Shown: positions 1 through 11,787 of the stretch, in pieces | Layout: the number at the start of each line of letters is the position of its first letter | Position numbering within the stretch: the first letter of the stretch is position 1 | NCBI GenBank assembly: GCA_005797835.1 | Contig: SYKG01000050.1 | Coordinates: 1-34,937, forward strand | DNA: 34,937 nucleotides | Direction of reading: 5' to 3' | Source: Methylotenera sp. | GTDB lineage: Bacteria > Pseudomonadota > Gammaproteobacteria > Burkholderiales > Methylophilaceae | The notes under the pieces: model-generated | The model's input: only the letters and a program-made list of their open reading frames with translations | What the model was told of the DNA's origin: nothing | Databases searched by the model: none | Program-made: the position numbers and the translations under genes

Positions 1-41
1 GAAGTGGAATTATGCGGGTTGTTCAAAGGACTTCATATTAG
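1..41 (+). CDS. rsmH: C-terminal end of 16S rRNA m4C1402 methyltransferase RsmH (partial)
   Basis: Frame 3 reads ...SGIMRVVQRTSY* ending at TAG 39-41, directly before ftsL; resembles the RsmH C-terminus and fits dcw order. Confidence 0.7.
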   Translation, partial: SGIMRVVQRTSY

Positions 42-299
42 ATGACGAGAATAAATTTTATTTTATTTTTTTTGATCGTACTTATGGCACTTGCAAAAGT
101 AAACTTCCAGCATCAATACAATAATTTTTTTTGGGAGCTAGAGGAACAAAAAAATATAAGACAAAAATTAAATGCAGAATATAGCCAGCTTCAGCTCGAA
201 CAGAGCACTTGGGCAATGCATGGAAGAATTGAAGAAATTGCTAAGAAATCATTAAAAATGAAAAGCCCTGAACCTAAAAAAATTATTTTGTTGGAGTAG
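42..299 (+). CDS. ftsL: Cell division protein FtsL
   Basis: 85 aa, N-terminal TM followed by coiled coil, between rsmH and ftsI. Confidence 0.85.
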   Translation: MTRINFILFFLIVLMALAKVNFQHQYNNFFWELEEQKNIRQKLNAEYSQLQLEQSTWAMHGRIEEIAKKSLKMKSPEPKKIILLE

Positions 300-301
300 C
301 A

Positions 302-2047
302 TTGAGTCTATTTATCAATAACAAAGTTGAGAAAACATTTTTCGAGCTTTCTGGTATTCGAAGAAGATTAATTTTGATTTTATTTTTAGCTGGATTTATA
401 ACACTTATTTTTAGAGCGTTATATTTACAAAGTTTGCGTAAAGATTTTTTACAATCAAAAGGAAATGCTGTGAGTGTGCGAGTACAATCTCTTTATGCAG
501 AAAGAGGAAAAATTACTGATAGACATGGGGATATTTTAGCGAGTAACAGCCCAGTGGCGATAGTGCGAGTAAATCCAGCTAATTTTAAAATAAATAAAAA
601 TCAAAAATTAGAGTTACAGGATATTCTTAAGTTAACAAGTGATGAGCTCGATCAAAAGCTACTCAACAACAAAAAAGAATTTGATTTAAAGAAAGATCTC
701 TCACCTGATGATGAAAGAAGATTAAATACACAAAAAATACCAGGAATATTTACTCGGAAAGAGTATAAGAGATTTTATCCGCATGCTGATATTACAGCTA
801 ATTTAGTTGGAATTACTAATATTGATAATATTGGGCAAGAGGGTATTGAGCTTTTCCAAAATAAAATTCTTACTGGTAAGATCGGTAGTAGAAAAGTACT
901 CATAGATCGTAATCGTAAGACTGTTGCCAATTTAGATTTAGAAGAAGGGAGATTGCCTCAAGATGGCCATGACATAAAACTTTCAATTGACAGAGGAATT
1001 CAATATTTTACTTATAGAGAGTTGGTGAAATCAATTGATATTCATAAAGCCAAGGCAGGTGCAGCAATTGTATTAGATGCGAAGACAGGAGAAATACTAG
1101 CTTTAGTGAATCTCCCTTCATACAATCCAAATAATCTTAATGAAAATGGCGGCCCTACAAGAAATCGCGCCCTAACAGACAAGTTTGAGCCAGGATCAAC
1201 AATCAAACCATTTATAGTATCTTCAGTATTAGATGCAGGAATTCTAAACCCAAACTCATTGGTAGATGTTACATCAGGGTTTATAAAAATTGGATCGTCC
1301 ACGATTCACGACGTCCATGCTGATCAAAATAAACCTTTTATGACAGTTTCAGAAGTCATCATGAAATCTTCTAATGTAGGATCAATAAAAATTGGATTAT
1401 TTCAAACACCTAAAAATTTATGGTCTACCTTAAACAAAGTAGGGTTTGGAATGCAAACAGGATCTGGATTCCCTGGGGAAGTTCCTGGGACACTTCGAGA
1501 TTATAAAAATTGGACTAAATTAGATCAGGCAACAATATGTATCGGACATAGCATAGATTTAACACTTCTTCAATTAGCTCAATCTTATACAGTGTTTGCT
1601 AATGAAGGAGAAATGAGACCAGTTACATTATTCAAAAAAGAAGAAATTCCTATGGGTACAAAAGTATTTTCAAAGCAAACAGTTAAAGCAATGGTAGAAA
1701 TGATGGAGCAAGTTGTTGAGCATGGAACTGCAGGTAATGCAAAAATTATAGGCTATAGGGTTGCAGGTAAGACAGGAACAGCTGAGAAAATTGTTAATGG
1801 AACTTATGATAAGAATAAAAATATAGCTTCATTTGTAGGCTTAGCTCCAGCTTCAAATCCAAGAATCATCATGGCAGTAATGATAGATGAGCCAACCGTT
1901 CGAAGTCACTTCGGAGGAGGAGTGGCAGCCCCAGTATTTAGTAATGTGATGGCCCAGGTTATGAAAAAACTAAAAATACCCCAAGATAAAAAACCACAAA
2001 TAAAAGTTTTACCTCAGGATAGTATTAATTCCAACGAAACAATATGA
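302..2047 (+). CDS. ftsI: Peptidoglycan transpeptidase FtsI (PBP3)
   Basis: 581 aa; N-terminal TM, SxxK (EPGSTIKPF), SSN (KSSNVG), KTG (AGKTGTAEK); TTG start. Confidence 0.95.
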   Translation: MSLFINNKVEKTFFELSGIRRRLILILFLAGFITLIFRALYLQSLRKDFLQSKGNAVSVRVQSLYAERGKITDRHGDILASNSPVAIVRVNPANFKINKNQKLELQDILKLTSDELDQKLLNNKKEFDLKKDLSPDDERRLNTQKIPGIFTRKEYKRFYPHADITANLVGITNIDNIGQEGIELFQNKILTGKIGSRKVLIDRNRKTVANLDLEEGRLPQDGHDIKLSIDRGIQYFTYRELVKSIDIHKAKAGAAIVLDAKTGEILALVNLPSYNPNNLNENGGPTRNRALTDKFEPGSTIKPFIVSSVLDAGILNPNSLVDVTSGFIKIGSSTIHDVHADQNKPFMTVSEVIMKSSNVGSIKIGLFQTPKNLWSTLNKVGFGMQTGSGFPGEVPGTLRDYKNWTKLDQATICIGHSIDLTLLQLAQSYTVFANEGEMRPVTLFKKEEIPMGTKVFSKQTVKAMVEMMEQVVEHGTAGNAKIIGYRVAGKTGTAEKIVNGTYDKNKNIASFVGLAPASNPRIIMAVMIDEPTVRSHFGGGVAAPVFSNVMAQVMKKLKIPQDKKPQIKVLPQDSINSNETI

Positions 2048-3474
2048 AGAGTGTATTAAAAAGAATTGGACATCAACTCTCTGAAATATCAAATGATAGT
2101 AGGTATATAAAAAAGAATTCTCTATTTTTAGCGTACCCTGGAATACATCATGATGGCAGATCTTATATCGAGGCAGCCATTAAAAAAGGTGCAGAAGTAA
2201 TATTTTATGAAAAGAAAAATTTTATTTGGAAAAAATCATGGAATACGACACATTATGCTATTGAAGATTTAAAAAATAAAGAAGGAGAAATTGCTCACAT
2301 ATTTTTTAAAGAACCTTCAAAGCAGTTACTCACTATCGGTATTACCGGCACAAATGGAAAAACATCATGTGCGCACTGGATAGCTGAAATACAAAATCAT
2401 TTAGGTAAAAAAACAGGCCTAATAGGTACCCTTGGATTTGGATACAAAAAATTAAAAGTACAGACACATACAACACCAGACGCGATAACAAACCACCGTA
2501 TTTTAAGAGAATTTAATAATCAAAAAATGAAATCTGCTGTGATGGAAGTCTCATCGCACGGTTTATCGCAAGGAAGAGTAAATGGTATTCTTTTCGATAT
2601 AGGGGTATTTACAAATTTATCAAGAGATCATTTAGATTATCATCTCAACTTAAAAAATTATTTTAATGAGAAAAAAAAGTTATTTTATTTTCCATCATTA
2701 AAAGTCGCAGTTATTAATATAGATGATTCTTATGGGAAAAAACTTAAAATTTCCCTTAAAAAAAATAAAACAAAAGTCTTAAGTTATGGAATTAAAAGTG
2801 GCGATATCAGAGCGACACATATTAAATATTCAAATTTAATTACAAATTTTCAAATCACATATAAAAAAGAAGTTTACAAAATCAAAGCACCAATAGTGGG
2901 AGAGTTTAACGTATATAACCTGTTAGCAGTCATAACCACTTTAATAGCATCCGGCTATTCATTGAAAAAAATTGTGCATAGGGTAAGTTTCATATCCCAA
3001 GTGCCAGGGAGAATGCAAAAGCTAGGTACAAAATATACACCTAAAATATTTATCGATTATGCGCATACACCAGATGCGTTAAGAAAAGTACTTGAGACGT
3101 TAAAAGATAAAACAAATGGTAGATTAATTTGTGTTTTTGGGTGCGGGGGGAATCGAGATATAGGCAAAAGAAAAGATATGGCAAAAGTCGCTTCAGATCT
3201 TGCTGATATGAGTTTTATTACCTCAGATAATCCTAGGAATGAAAACCCCCAAAAAATTATCAGTGACATTAGTAAGTGTATGAAAGGATTATTTACTACC
3301 GAGATTAAGAGAGATAAGGCGATTACAAAAGCCATTCAATTTGCAAAAAAAGATGACATTATTCTGATTGCTGGAAAAGGGCATGAAAAATATCAGGAAA
3401 TTAAAAATGTTAGATATCCTTTCAGCGATCAAAAATATACGAAAAATTTACTTAAAAAGTATAAAACATATTAA
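2044..3474 (+). CDS. murE: UDP-MurNAc-tripeptide synthetase MurE
   Basis: 476 aa; GITGTNGKTS P-loop and DNPRNENP motif (meso-DAP type); 4-nt overlap with ftsI. Confidence 0.95.
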   Translation: MKSVLKRIGHQLSEISNDSRYIKKNSLFLAYPGIHHDGRSYIEAAIKKGAEVIFYEKKNFIWKKSWNTTHYAIEDLKNKEGEIAHIFFKEPSKQLLTIGITGTNGKTSCAHWIAEIQNHLGKKTGLIGTLGFGYKKLKVQTHTTPDAITNHRILREFNNQKMKSAVMEVSSHGLSQGRVNGILFDIGVFTNLSRDHLDYHLNLKNYFNEKKKLFYFPSLKVAVINIDDSYGKKLKISLKKNKTKVLSYGIKSGDIRATHIKYSNLITNFQITYKKEVYKIKAPIVGEFNVYNLLAVITTLIASGYSLKKIVHRVSFISQVPGRMQKLGTKYTPKIFIDYAHTPDALRKVLETLKDKTNGRLICVFGCGGNRDIGKRKDMAKVASDLADMSFITSDNPRNENPQKIISDISKCMKGLFTTEIKRDKAITKAIQFAKKDDIILIAGKGHEKYQEIKNVRYPFSDQKYTKNLLKKYKTY

Positions 3475-4820
3475 TGGAAATTACTTTAAATCAAATCAAA
3501 AAAATTGTTGATGGAAATTATCATGGCGATACTTCTTTACTTAAGAAGAAAATTAAGTGTATTTCTATAGATAGTAATCAAATTCATAAGGGCGATCTTT
3601 TTATAGGCATTAAAGGAAAAAAATTTGATGGAGATCATTTTGCATCAAGTGCTATTCAAAAAGGAGCTATTGCTGCAATCATTACTAAAAATCAAAATGG
3701 CATAAAAAATAAAATCATTGTGCAAAGTGGGCGAGAGGCTCTCGGAAAAATTGCCCAATATTGGAAGTTAAAATCAAAAATACTTTTGGTCGCTATTACT
3801 GGGAGTAATGGTAAAACCACCACAAAAGAAATGATTAGTTGCATCGTCTCATTACATGTAAAAAGTATAAAGAAACTACTTGTGAGTCAGGGAAATTTTA
3901 ATAATGATATTGGTCTACCCTTATCTCTGTTAAAAATTAAAAAAGCACAAAAGTATGCTGTAGTTGAAATGGGCATGAACCATAAGGGAGAGATTAGCTA
4001 TTTAAGTAAGATTGCAAGACCAGATATTGCAGTGATCACAAATATTGCTGAAGCTCATATTGAATTTTTTGGCTCTAAAAAAGAGATTGCAAAAGCGAAA
4101 TCAGAAATATTTGAAGGTGTTAAAAAAGCTGGCATTGCAATCATTAATCGAGATGATCAGTTTTATAAGCTGATGAAAAATGCAGCTCAAACTAAAAAAA
4201 TTATTTCATTTGGTTTAGATAAAAAATCTGATGTATTTCTTAAAAAAACAATTCAAGGCATTTCTCAAATTCAAACACCTAAAGGCTTGATTGATATTAA
4301 ATTGAAATTACCAGGGGAGCATAATTTAAAGAATGCACTTGCAGCTATTGCTTCAACAGTCGCGCTTAAAATTCCATTAAAAACAATTAAGAAAGGTCTT
4401 GAGATAATTAAGCCAGTTCAAGGAAGATTAGAATTTAAAAAAGGGCTCTATGGATCAATACTTATTGATGATACCTATAATTCAAATCCAGAATCGATGC
4501 GGGCGGCTATTAATGTATTAGCTAATCAAAATAATGAAAAAATTTTAATTATTGGAGATATGGCTGAGCTTGGAAAGAAGTCTCGAGAATACCATACCTC
4601 TATAGGAAGTTATATCAACAAAAAGAAAATATTAGATGTAGTAGGTATTGGTAAATTAACTAAATATACCGTTGATAAGTGTAATGACCGTGCAAAATGG
4701 TTTGATAGTAAAAAAGAGCTTATTCGATATGTTAAATCCAAAATAAAAAAAAATTCATGCGTACTTGTGAAAGGCTCTCGTTTTATGAAGATGGAAGAGG
4801 TGGTAGAGGCACTCACTTAA
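3474..4820 (+). CDS. murF: UDP-MurNAc-pentapeptide synthetase MurF
   Basis: 448 aa; [14 protein letters not shown]; dcw order; 1-nt overlap with murE. Confidence 0.95.
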   Translation: MEITLNQIKKIVDGNYHGDTSLLKKKIKCISIDSNQIHKGDLFIGIKGKKFDGDHFASSAIQKGAIAAIITKNQNGIKNKIIVQSGREALGKIAQYWKLKSKILLVAITGSNGKTTTKEMISCIVSLHVKSIKKLLVSQGNFNNDIGLPLSLLKIKKAQKYAVVEMGMNHKGEISYLSKIARPDIAVITNIAEAHIEFFGSKKEIAKAKSEIFEGVKKAGIAIINRDDQFYKLMKNAAQTKKIISFGLDKKSDVFLKKTIQGISQIQTPKGLIDIKLKLPGEHNLKNALAAIASTVALKIPLKTIKKGLEIIKPVQGRLEFKKGLYGSILIDDTYNSNPESMRAAINVLANQNNEKILIIGDMAELGKKSREYHTSIGSYINKKKILDVVGIGKLTKYTVDKCNDRAKWFDSKKELIRYVKSKIKKNSCVLVKGSRFMKMEEVVEALT

Positions 4821-4842
4821 ATTTTTAAGAAAGATAAAAATT

Positions 4843-5946
4843 ATGTTGCTCGAATTATTTAAATTTTTAGCAAAAGAAATCCACGGATTTAATGTATTTA
4901 ATTATATTACATTAAGAGTAGTAATGGCGACGATCACGTCGTTACTTATTTCTTTCGCCATTGGTCCTTGGTTAATTAAAAAACTTAATCAATACAATAT
5001 CGGCCAAGCTGTTCGATCAGACGGCCCTAAAGACCATCTCATTAAAACTGGTACACCCACTATGGGAGGCAGCCTAATATTAATATCAATTATCACGTCA
5101 ACTTTATTGTGGGCAGATATAAGAAATAATTATATTTGGGTATTGTTAATTGTTACCCTTGGGTTTGGTCTTATCGGGTTTATAGATGACTTAAAAAAAG
5201 TTATTTATAAAGATCCAAATGGTATGAAGGCAGGTCAAAAATATTTATGGCAGTCAATCATAGGTCTTGCTGTATCTATTTATCTTTGGTCAAACGCTAT
5301 CACTCCGCAACAAACATCACTTATTTTACCTTTCTTTAAAGATGTAAGTTTTTCGATGAATGGCCTTACTTTTATTCTCTTCAGTTATGTCGTCATTGTA
5401 GGAAGCAGTAATGCTGTAAATCTTACGGATGGGCTTGATGGGCTGGCCATCATGCCTGCAGTATTGGTTGCGAGTGCCTTAGGTGTATTTGCTTATGTTG
5501 CAGGTAACTATGTCATAGCAAAATATTTAGGTATGCCTTATATAAGTGGTGCAGGTGAATTAGCTATTTTTTGCACTGCAATGGCAGGTGCAGGTTTAGG
5601 TTTTTTATGGTTCAACGCTTACCCTGCAGAGGTATTTATGGGCGATTTAGGTGCGCTTGCTATAGGAGCGGCTATTGGGACTATTGCAGTCATCGTCCGA
5701 CAAGAAATTGTTTTATTTATTATGGGAGGTATTTTTGTAATCGAGACGTTTTCTGTTGCTATCCAGGTTATATATTTTAAATACACAAAATTTAAATATG
5801 GTGTTGGTAAACGGATCTTTCTCATGGCTCCATTGCATCATCACTATGAGAAAAAAGGCTGGAAAGAAAACCAGGTCGTTATTCGATTTTGGATTATCAC
5901 CATGATGCTTGTATTAATTGGCATTTCATCATTAAAGATTAGATGA
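4843..5946 (+). CDS. mraY: Phospho-MurNAc-pentapeptide transferase MraY
   Basis: 367 aa polytopic; [29 protein letters not shown] motifs. Confidence 0.97.
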   Translation: MLLELFKFLAKEIHGFNVFNYITLRVVMATITSLLISFAIGPWLIKKLNQYNIGQAVRSDGPKDHLIKTGTPTMGGSLILISIITSTLLWADIRNNYIWVLLIVTLGFGLIGFIDDLKKVIYKDPNGMKAGQKYLWQSIIGLAVSIYLWSNAITPQQTSLILPFFKDVSFSMNGLTFILFSYVVIVGSSNAVNLTDGLDGLAIMPAVLVASALGVFAYVAGNYVIAKYLGMPYISGAGELAIFCTAMAGAGLGFLWFNAYPAEVFMGDLGALAIGAAIGTIAVIVRQEIVLFIMGGIFVIETFSVAIQVIYFKYTKFKYGVGKRIFLMAPLHHHYEKKGWKENQVVIRFWIITMMLVLIGISSLKIR

Positions 5947-7292
5947 CCATCAATTTAAATAAAAAAAGAGTTTTAGTAGTAGGTCTTGGAGACACAGGCC
6001 AATCCGTATTAAATTTTTTAGCTAATAAAGAATGTATTATTCGCGCGATTGATACAAGATCAATTATTCAAGGTTTAGATGAAATTAAAGAAAATTTTAA
6101 AGAAGTTGAATTTTTTATTGGTGATTCAATTAACGATGACATCATTAAAGATATTGAATTAGTTGTAATTAGCCCCGGAATTTCATTAAAAGAAAGATAT
6201 GTTCAAAAAGCATTAAATCTGGGTATTTCAGTTATTGGCGATATTGAAATTTTTGCACAAGTTAAACCGTTAAATTCAAAAGTTATTGGAATTACTGGCT
6301 CAAATGGCAAAACAACAGTCACATCTCTTGTGAGTGAGCTATTAAAGACAGCAGGCTTATCTATTATTGTGGGGGGGAATATTGGTATCCCAATATTAAA
6401 CACTTTAAATCAGAAAGCGCCAGATGTTTATGTTCTTGAGCTATCAAGTTTTCAATTAGAGGCAACATACTCATTAGTACTCGAAACTGCAGCAGTGCTA
6501 AATATTTCAGAAGACCACATGGATCGCTATGACAGTATTGAAGAGTACGCTGAAGCTAAATATAGAATATTTAATCATGCCAATAAAATTATCTTAAATC
6601 GCGATGATGACTATCTTAAATCTAAGATTGATGAAGACTCATTGACATTTGGGATTAATGTAGATGAAAAAAATTACGGAATTAAAAAAAACGGCAACCA
6701 ATATTTTATTTCTAAAGGTAATACTGAAATTATTTCTTTAGATGAAATTAAAATTAAAGGTATGCATAACATAAAAAATATTATGGCTGCTTTAGCGCTA
6801 TGTGAGCCATTTAAAATTTCTAATGATGTAATTAAAAGTGTTGTCAGACAATTTAATACACCACCTCATCGAGTTGAATATGTTGAATCAATATCAGGCA
6901 TCGATTTTTATAATGATTCAAAAGGTACTAATGTAGGCGCTACGATTGCCGCTATTCAAAGCATGACTAAACCAATTTTATTAATTGCAGGAGGGGATGG
7001 AAAAAATCAAAATTTTAAACCATTAATTAACCCATCTAAAGGAAGAGTTAAAAATATATTTTTGATTGGTAAAGATGCAAAAATTATGCAAGAGATTTTT
7101 AGTAAGCAAGCTATTCCAATAAGTATTGAAAAAAATCTTGAATCTGCAGTTATCAAATCATTTAAATCAGCCAACATGGGTGATGCAATTCTGCTGTCTC
7201 CAGCATGTGCAAGTACAGACATGTTTCAAAACTATATGCATCGCGGAGAAGTTTTTAAGCACTGCGTGAGCAATTTAAAAAATAAATCATGA
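5943..7292 (+). CDS. murD: UDP-MurNAc-L-Ala-D-Glu ligase MurD
   Basis: 449 aa; [21 protein letters not shown]; dcw order. Confidence 0.95.
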   Translation: MTINLNKKRVLVVGLGDTGQSVLNFLANKECIIRAIDTRSIIQGLDEIKENFKEVEFFIGDSINDDIIKDIELVVISPGISLKERYVQKALNLGISVIGDIEIFAQVKPLNSKVIGITGSNGKTTVTSLVSELLKTAGLSIIVGGNIGIPILNTLNQKAPDVYVLELSSFQLEATYSLVLETAAVLNISEDHMDRYDSIEEYAEAKYRIFNHANKIILNRDDDYLKSKIDEDSLTFGINVDEKNYGIKKNGNQYFISKGNTEIISLDEIKIKGMHNIKNIMAALALCEPFKISNDVIKSVVRQFNTPPHRVEYVESISGIDFYNDSKGTNVGATIAAIQSMTKPILLIAGGDGKNQNFKPLINPSKGRVKNIFLIGKDAKIMQEIFSKQAIPISIEKNLESAVIKSFKSANMGDAILLSPACASTDMFQNYMHRGEVFKHCVSNLKNKS

Positions 7293-8446
7293 TTGATAAA
7301 TTTTCTAGTAAATCGATAATAGACAAACCCTCTTTCGATCACGGCCTTTTTTGGGTTTCATCAATTTTGATTGCAATTGGCCTTATCATGGTTTATGCGT
7401 CCTCAATTTCATTTGCTGAAGCTAACAAGTTTACTAAACACCAGAATTATTTTTTTTTACTCCGACAATCAATTTATATATTTTTAGGGCTTATCGGGGG
7501 ATTTATTACCTTTCAAATTCCAATTCGCTGGTGGCAAAAGATGTCCCCTTATTTATTTATGGCAGGCATAGTGTTACTCATTCTTGTTCTTATTCCGAGT
7601 ATTGGTCATAAGGTAAATGGCAGTAAACGTTGGATTTCTTTATTTATAGTAAATATGCAACCTTCGGAATTCATGAAATTATTTACAGCCATGTATGCTT
7701 CAGATTATGTTTTGAGAAAATCAAAAATAATTACTAGTTTTCTAAAAGGATTTCTTCCAATGGCTGCAGCGATTATTCTAACAAGCCTATTACTAATACT
7801 TGAACCAGATTATGGTGCATTTTTTGTAATTTTAGTTATTGCTATTTGTATATTAATTTTAGGTGGTATTGATAAAAAAATTCTGATGGGCTTAACGATT
7901 GTTGTTCCTATCGTCATAACATTACTAATTTATTTCCGTGAAAATAGTATGCAAAGAGTTTTAGGTTTTTATGATCCATGGGCTGATCCATATAACAGAG
8001 GTTATCAGTTAGCTCAAGCTCTTATAGCATTTGGTCGTGGTGAGATTTTTGGAGTAGGTTTAGGTGGAAGCGTCCAAAAATTAAACTATTTACCCGAAGC
8101 TCATACTGATTTTATTTTAGCTGTATTAGCAGAGGAGTTTGGTTTTTTTGGTGTACTTATTGTTATTGGATTATTTTCATGGTTAGTAATTAGAGCTTTT
8201 GGTATTGCTAAAGACGCTATTATTAATGAAAGTTATTATTCAGCTTTATTATCCCAAGGAATTGGCATTTGGTTTGGCACGCAATGCCTTATTAATATGG
8301 GGGTGAATATGGGGCTTCTTCCTACTAAAGGTTTAACTTTGCCACTTATGTCTTACGGTGGTAGTAGTATTTTGGTCAATATGATTGCGCTTGCGATATT
8401 ACTCAGAATTGATTGGGAAAACCGAAGAGAGTTAAGAGGAATCTAA
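7289..8446 (+). CDS. ftsW: SEDS peptidoglycan glycosyltransferase FtsW
   Basis: 385 aa polytopic; PSEFMKLF, PEAHTDFILAVLAEEFGF, LPLMSYGGSS motifs. Confidence 0.95.
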   Translation: MIDKFSSKSIIDKPSFDHGLFWVSSILIAIGLIMVYASSISFAEANKFTKHQNYFFLLRQSIYIFLGLIGGFITFQIPIRWWQKMSPYLFMAGIVLLILVLIPSIGHKVNGSKRWISLFIVNMQPSEFMKLFTAMYASDYVLRKSKIITSFLKGFLPMAAAIILTSLLLILEPDYGAFFVILVIAICILILGGIDKKILMGLTIVVPIVITLLIYFRENSMQRVLGFYDPWADPYNRGYQLAQALIAFGRGEIFGVGLGGSVQKLNYLPEAHTDFILAVLAEEFGFFGVLIVIGLFSWLVIRAFGIAKDAIINESYYSALLSQGIGIWFGTQCLINMGVNMGLLPTKGLTLPLMSYGGSSILVNMIALAILLRIDWENRRELRGI

Positions 8447-8450
8447 TTTA

Positions 8451-9524
8451 GTGAAATCCAATAAAAAAATATTGATTATTGCTGGAGGTACTGGAGGGCA
8501 TATTTATCCAGGTATCGCGATTGCTGACTATTTAAAGACTAAAGGTTGGCAAATTACTTGGCTTGGCACTAAAAATGGGATGGAAAATAAGTTGATTGAG
8601 AGTAAGCCTTATCAAAAAGCCATGATTGATATTAAAGGGGTCAGGGGTAAAAATATCTTAAGTTGGTTAAAACTACCATTCATGCTTTTAATTGCATTGA
8701 TACAATGTGCGATAGCGATTAAAAAAGAAAAGCCAGATGTTGTAATTGCTATGGGAGGTTATGTTTCTTTTCCTGGTGGCCTTATGGGAAAACTTATGGG
8801 TAAGCCTCTTATTGTGCACGAACAAAATTTTATCCCAGGACTCACTAATAAATTATTAGCGATGATCGCGACACATATATATTCTGCATTTCCAATCAGG
8901 CTTATGCGTCACTCAGAAAAAATTGGTAATCCGGTGAGGGATGCTATTAGAAAAATCAAACCCCCAGTTCAAAGATTTAAAAGTAGAAAAGGTCCTTTAA
9001 GACTTCTTGTTGTGGGGGGTAGTCTAGGCGCTAAATTTTTAAACGATATCATTCCTTTAAGTGTCCAACAAATCAATCCTAAAAATAGACCGATGATTAT
9101 TCATCAATCAGGTGAGAGGCATTTTCAAGACTTAAAGTGGACTTATAAAAAGTCTGGCATTAAAGCAAACTGTATGGCTTATTTAGATAATATTGAAAAA
9201 ATGTATGAATGGGCAGATCTTGTAATATCTCGAGCAGGAGCCCTCACAGTATCTGAGTTTTCAGTAGCGGGTATTCCTAGCATATTGGTACCATTTCCTT
9301 TTGCAGTTGATAATCATCAGTTTTATAACGCAAAATACTTAAGCGATAAGAAAGCTGCACAACTTATAATTCAGGAAGAACTCACAACAGAATTATTAAG
9401 TGATTTACTTAAAAATATGACAAGAAATCAATGTTTAAAAATGTCAAAAGCTGCTTTAGAGAGTAAAGCAATAAAACCTGAGGAAGTTATTTATCAGGCA
9501 TGTGAGCGATTAATTAAAAAATGA
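8451..9524 (+). CDS. murG: UDP-GlcNAc transferase MurG
   Basis: 357 aa; GGTGGHIYPG; GTG start. Confidence 0.96.
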   Translation: MKSNKKILIIAGGTGGHIYPGIAIADYLKTKGWQITWLGTKNGMENKLIESKPYQKAMIDIKGVRGKNILSWLKLPFMLLIALIQCAIAIKKEKPDVVIAMGGYVSFPGGLMGKLMGKPLIVHEQNFIPGLTNKLLAMIATHIYSAFPIRLMRHSEKIGNPVRDAIRKIKPPVQRFKSRKGPLRLLVVGGSLGAKFLNDIIPLSVQQINPKNRPMIIHQSGERHFQDLKWTYKKSGIKANCMAYLDNIEKMYEWADLVISRAGALTVSEFSVAGIPSILVPFPFAVDNHQFYNAKYLSDKKAAQLIIQEELTTELLSDLLKNMTRNQCLKMSKAALESKAIKPEEVIYQACERLIKK

Positions 9525-10912
9525 AACACAATATCAATCGAATTCACTTTATAGGAATAGGCGGCTCAGGGATGAGTGGTATTGCAGAAGTGATGAATAA
9601 CCTAGGCTATTTTATTTCTGGCTCGGACATTCAAGAGTCTCCCATAACTTTTCGACTAAAAGAACTTGGCATTAAGATTTTTACTAGTCATGAAGCTGAC
9701 AACATTAAAGATGTTGATGTCATTGTGATTTCTTCAGCAATTGACAAAGATAACCCCGAATTAAAAGCAGCTATAAAAAATAAAATCCCTATTATGCCAA
9801 GAGCAGAAATGCTTTCAGAGTTAATGCGTTTTAAAAAGGGCATTGCTGTAGCGGGTACGCATGGCAAAACAACTACAACAAGTTTAATTGCATCTATTTT
9901 GGCAGAAGCTTCAATGGATCCAACCTATGTGATTGGTGGAAGACTTTCTTCTTTAAACGCAAATGCAAAACTAGGTAATGGTGAATATATTGTAGTGGAA
10001 GCTGATGAATCAGATGCATCTTTCCTGCATTTGACCCCTGTCTATTCTATTGTGACAAATATTGATAGAGATCATATGGAAACTTATGATAATGATTTTG
10101 ATAAACTTAAAAAAACCTATATTGAATTTATACATCGGTTACCGTTTTACGGTGTTGTGATTGTGTGTATTGACGATCCTATAATTAAATCTATTATTCC
10201 TGAAATTTCTAGACCCATTATTACGTATGGTTTATCAAATGATGCAGATGTTTATGCTGAAGAAGTCAAACCAGATGCAGGCAAAATGCATTTTAAAGTA
10301 ACGATCAAGCATTCTGATATAGTTAAAAAATCGATTACTTTAAATCTACCAGGTAAGCACTATGTGAGGAATGCATTGGCAGCCATAGCGCTTGCTGATG
10401 AACTTGAAATTCCTATTTCAAAAACAACTAATGCACTGAGTAATTTTAAAGGTGTAGGACGAAGATTTGAAATTTATAAAGATTTAAAGTTTGATGAAAA
10501 AAATTTTACTTTAGTGGATGACTATGGACATCATCCTGTTGAAATTGAGGCAGTGCTGGATGCAGCGAGAGATGCTTACCCAGGGAAATCAATCTATCTT
10601 ATTTTTCAACCCCATCGCTATACCAGAACAAGAGACCTTTTTGATGAATTTATTCGAGTACTTCTTAAGGCAGATAAAGTCCTTCTCACAGATATTTATT
10701 CCGCTGGAGAGAAAGTGATTCCGGGTGTTAGCTCTCTGACTATGATGGATAGTATGAATACAGTTTTAAGTAAAGTATCCCTCGAAAAAGATATTGCAGA
10801 TTTGGCTAAAAAAGCACTTCAACATATTGATCAAGATTCGATTTTAATTGTAATGGGTGCAGGATCAATAGGAAGAGTGACTAAGGATATATTAAATATT
10901 GTGAATTCATGA
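9521..10912 (+). CDS. murC: UDP-MurNAc-L-alanine ligase MurC
   Basis: 463 aa; HFIGIGGSGMSGIAEV; AGTHGKTTTTS; DDYGHHP. Confidence 0.96.
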   Translation: MKHNINRIHFIGIGGSGMSGIAEVMNNLGYFISGSDIQESPITFRLKELGIKIFTSHEADNIKDVDVIVISSAIDKDNPELKAAIKNKIPIMPRAEMLSELMRFKKGIAVAGTHGKTTTTSLIASILAEASMDPTYVIGGRLSSLNANAKLGNGEYIVVEADESDASFLHLTPVYSIVTNIDRDHMETYDNDFDKLKKTYIEFIHRLPFYGVVIVCIDDPIIKSIIPEISRPIITYGLSNDADVYAEEVKPDAGKMHFKVTIKHSDIVKKSITLNLPGKHYVRNALAAIALADELEIPISKTTNALSNFKGVGRRFEIYKDLKFDEKNFTLVDDYGHHPVEIEAVLDAARDAYPGKSIYLIFQPHRYTRTRDLFDEFIRVLLKADKVLLTDIYSAGEKVIPGVSSLTMMDSMNTVLSKVSLEKDIADLAKKALQHIDQDSILIVMGAGSIGRVTKDILNIVNS

Positions 10913-11787
10913 AAAATATATTAATTTTAAAAAATGAATCATTAAATAAATATAATAGTTGGCGTGTAGGAGGTGCTGCAGATACTTTATTTGTTCCTAA
11001 AAATCTAGAAGATTTAAAAAATTTTTTAAAAAAAGAGCAATATCTTAAGCCCCTAACTTTTATAGGATTGGGATCAAATATTTTAGTAAGAGATGGCGGC
11101 ATTCGGGGAACAGTTATTGTAATGTATGCAGCTTTAAACGAGATTCATATCACTGACGATAGTGTTTATGTAGAAGCAGGAATTTCATGTGCAAAGATCG
11201 CAAAAAATCTTGCTAAAGAACATTTTGTTGGGGGAGAATTTTTTGCAGGTATACCAGGAACAATTGGAGGCGCCTTGGCAATGAATTCTGGGTGTTACGG
11301 TTCTGAAACATGGAATTACGTTACTAAAGTTAATATGATCGATGAAGAAGGCAATATAGCTTTAAGATTAAAAAATGAGTTTTCGATTTCTTATCGTGAA
11401 GTGGTTAAGCCAAAATTTAATGAATGGTTTGTAGGTGCCTGGTTTAATTTTAAGAGAGATATATTGGCTGATTCAGAAAGTAAGATAAAGGAGTATTTAA
11501 ATCATAGAAAAAGAACTCAGCCTCTTAATTGGCCTACTGCAGGTTCAACATTTAGAAATCCAAAAGATACTTTCGCAGCTCAACTCATTGAAGAGTGTGG
11601 ATTAAAAGGCTTCAGAGTTGGTAATGCTGAGGTATCAGATAAACATGCTAATTTTATTATCAATTTAGGAGATGCAACCGCAAAAGATATTGAAAGTATT
11701 ATTGATCATATTGAGTCTGAAGTATTTAGAAAAAAAGGCATTAAGCTTGAGAGAGAAGTTAAAATCTTAGGAGATTTTTTAAGTTGA
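10909..11787 (+). CDS. murB: UDP-N-acetylenolpyruvoylglucosamine reductase MurB
   Basis: 292 aa; NSWRVGG, GLGSNILVRDGG, GIPGTIGGALAMNSGCYG, AGSTFRNP. Confidence 0.95.
   Translation: MKNILILKNESLNKYNSWRVGGAADTLFVPKNLEDLKNFLKKEQYLKPLTFIGLGSNILVRDGGIRGTVIVMYAALNEIHITDDSVYVEAGISCAKIAKNLAKEHFVGGEFFAGIPGTIGGALAMNSGCYGSETWNYVTKVNMIDEEGNIALRLKNEFSISYREVVKPKFNEWFVGAWFNFKRDILADSESKIKEYLNHRKRTQPLNWPTAGSTFRNPKDTFAAQLIEECGLKGFRVGNAEVSDKHANFIINLGDATAKDIESIIDHIESEVFRKKGIKLEREVKILGDFLS

Noticed and set aside
1042-1302. Minus-strand ORF inside ftsI (86 aa)
   Set aside because: Antisense to a conserved CDS with no recognisable motifs; expected by-product of codon usage.
3057-3335. Minus-strand ORF inside murE (92 aa)
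   Set aside because: Antisense shadow ORF; hydrophobic composition follows from the complementary frame.
5571-5780. Alternate-frame plus ORF inside mraY
   Set aside because: Fully inside a strongly conserved gene; Cys/Arg-rich composition is typical of an out-of-frame reading.
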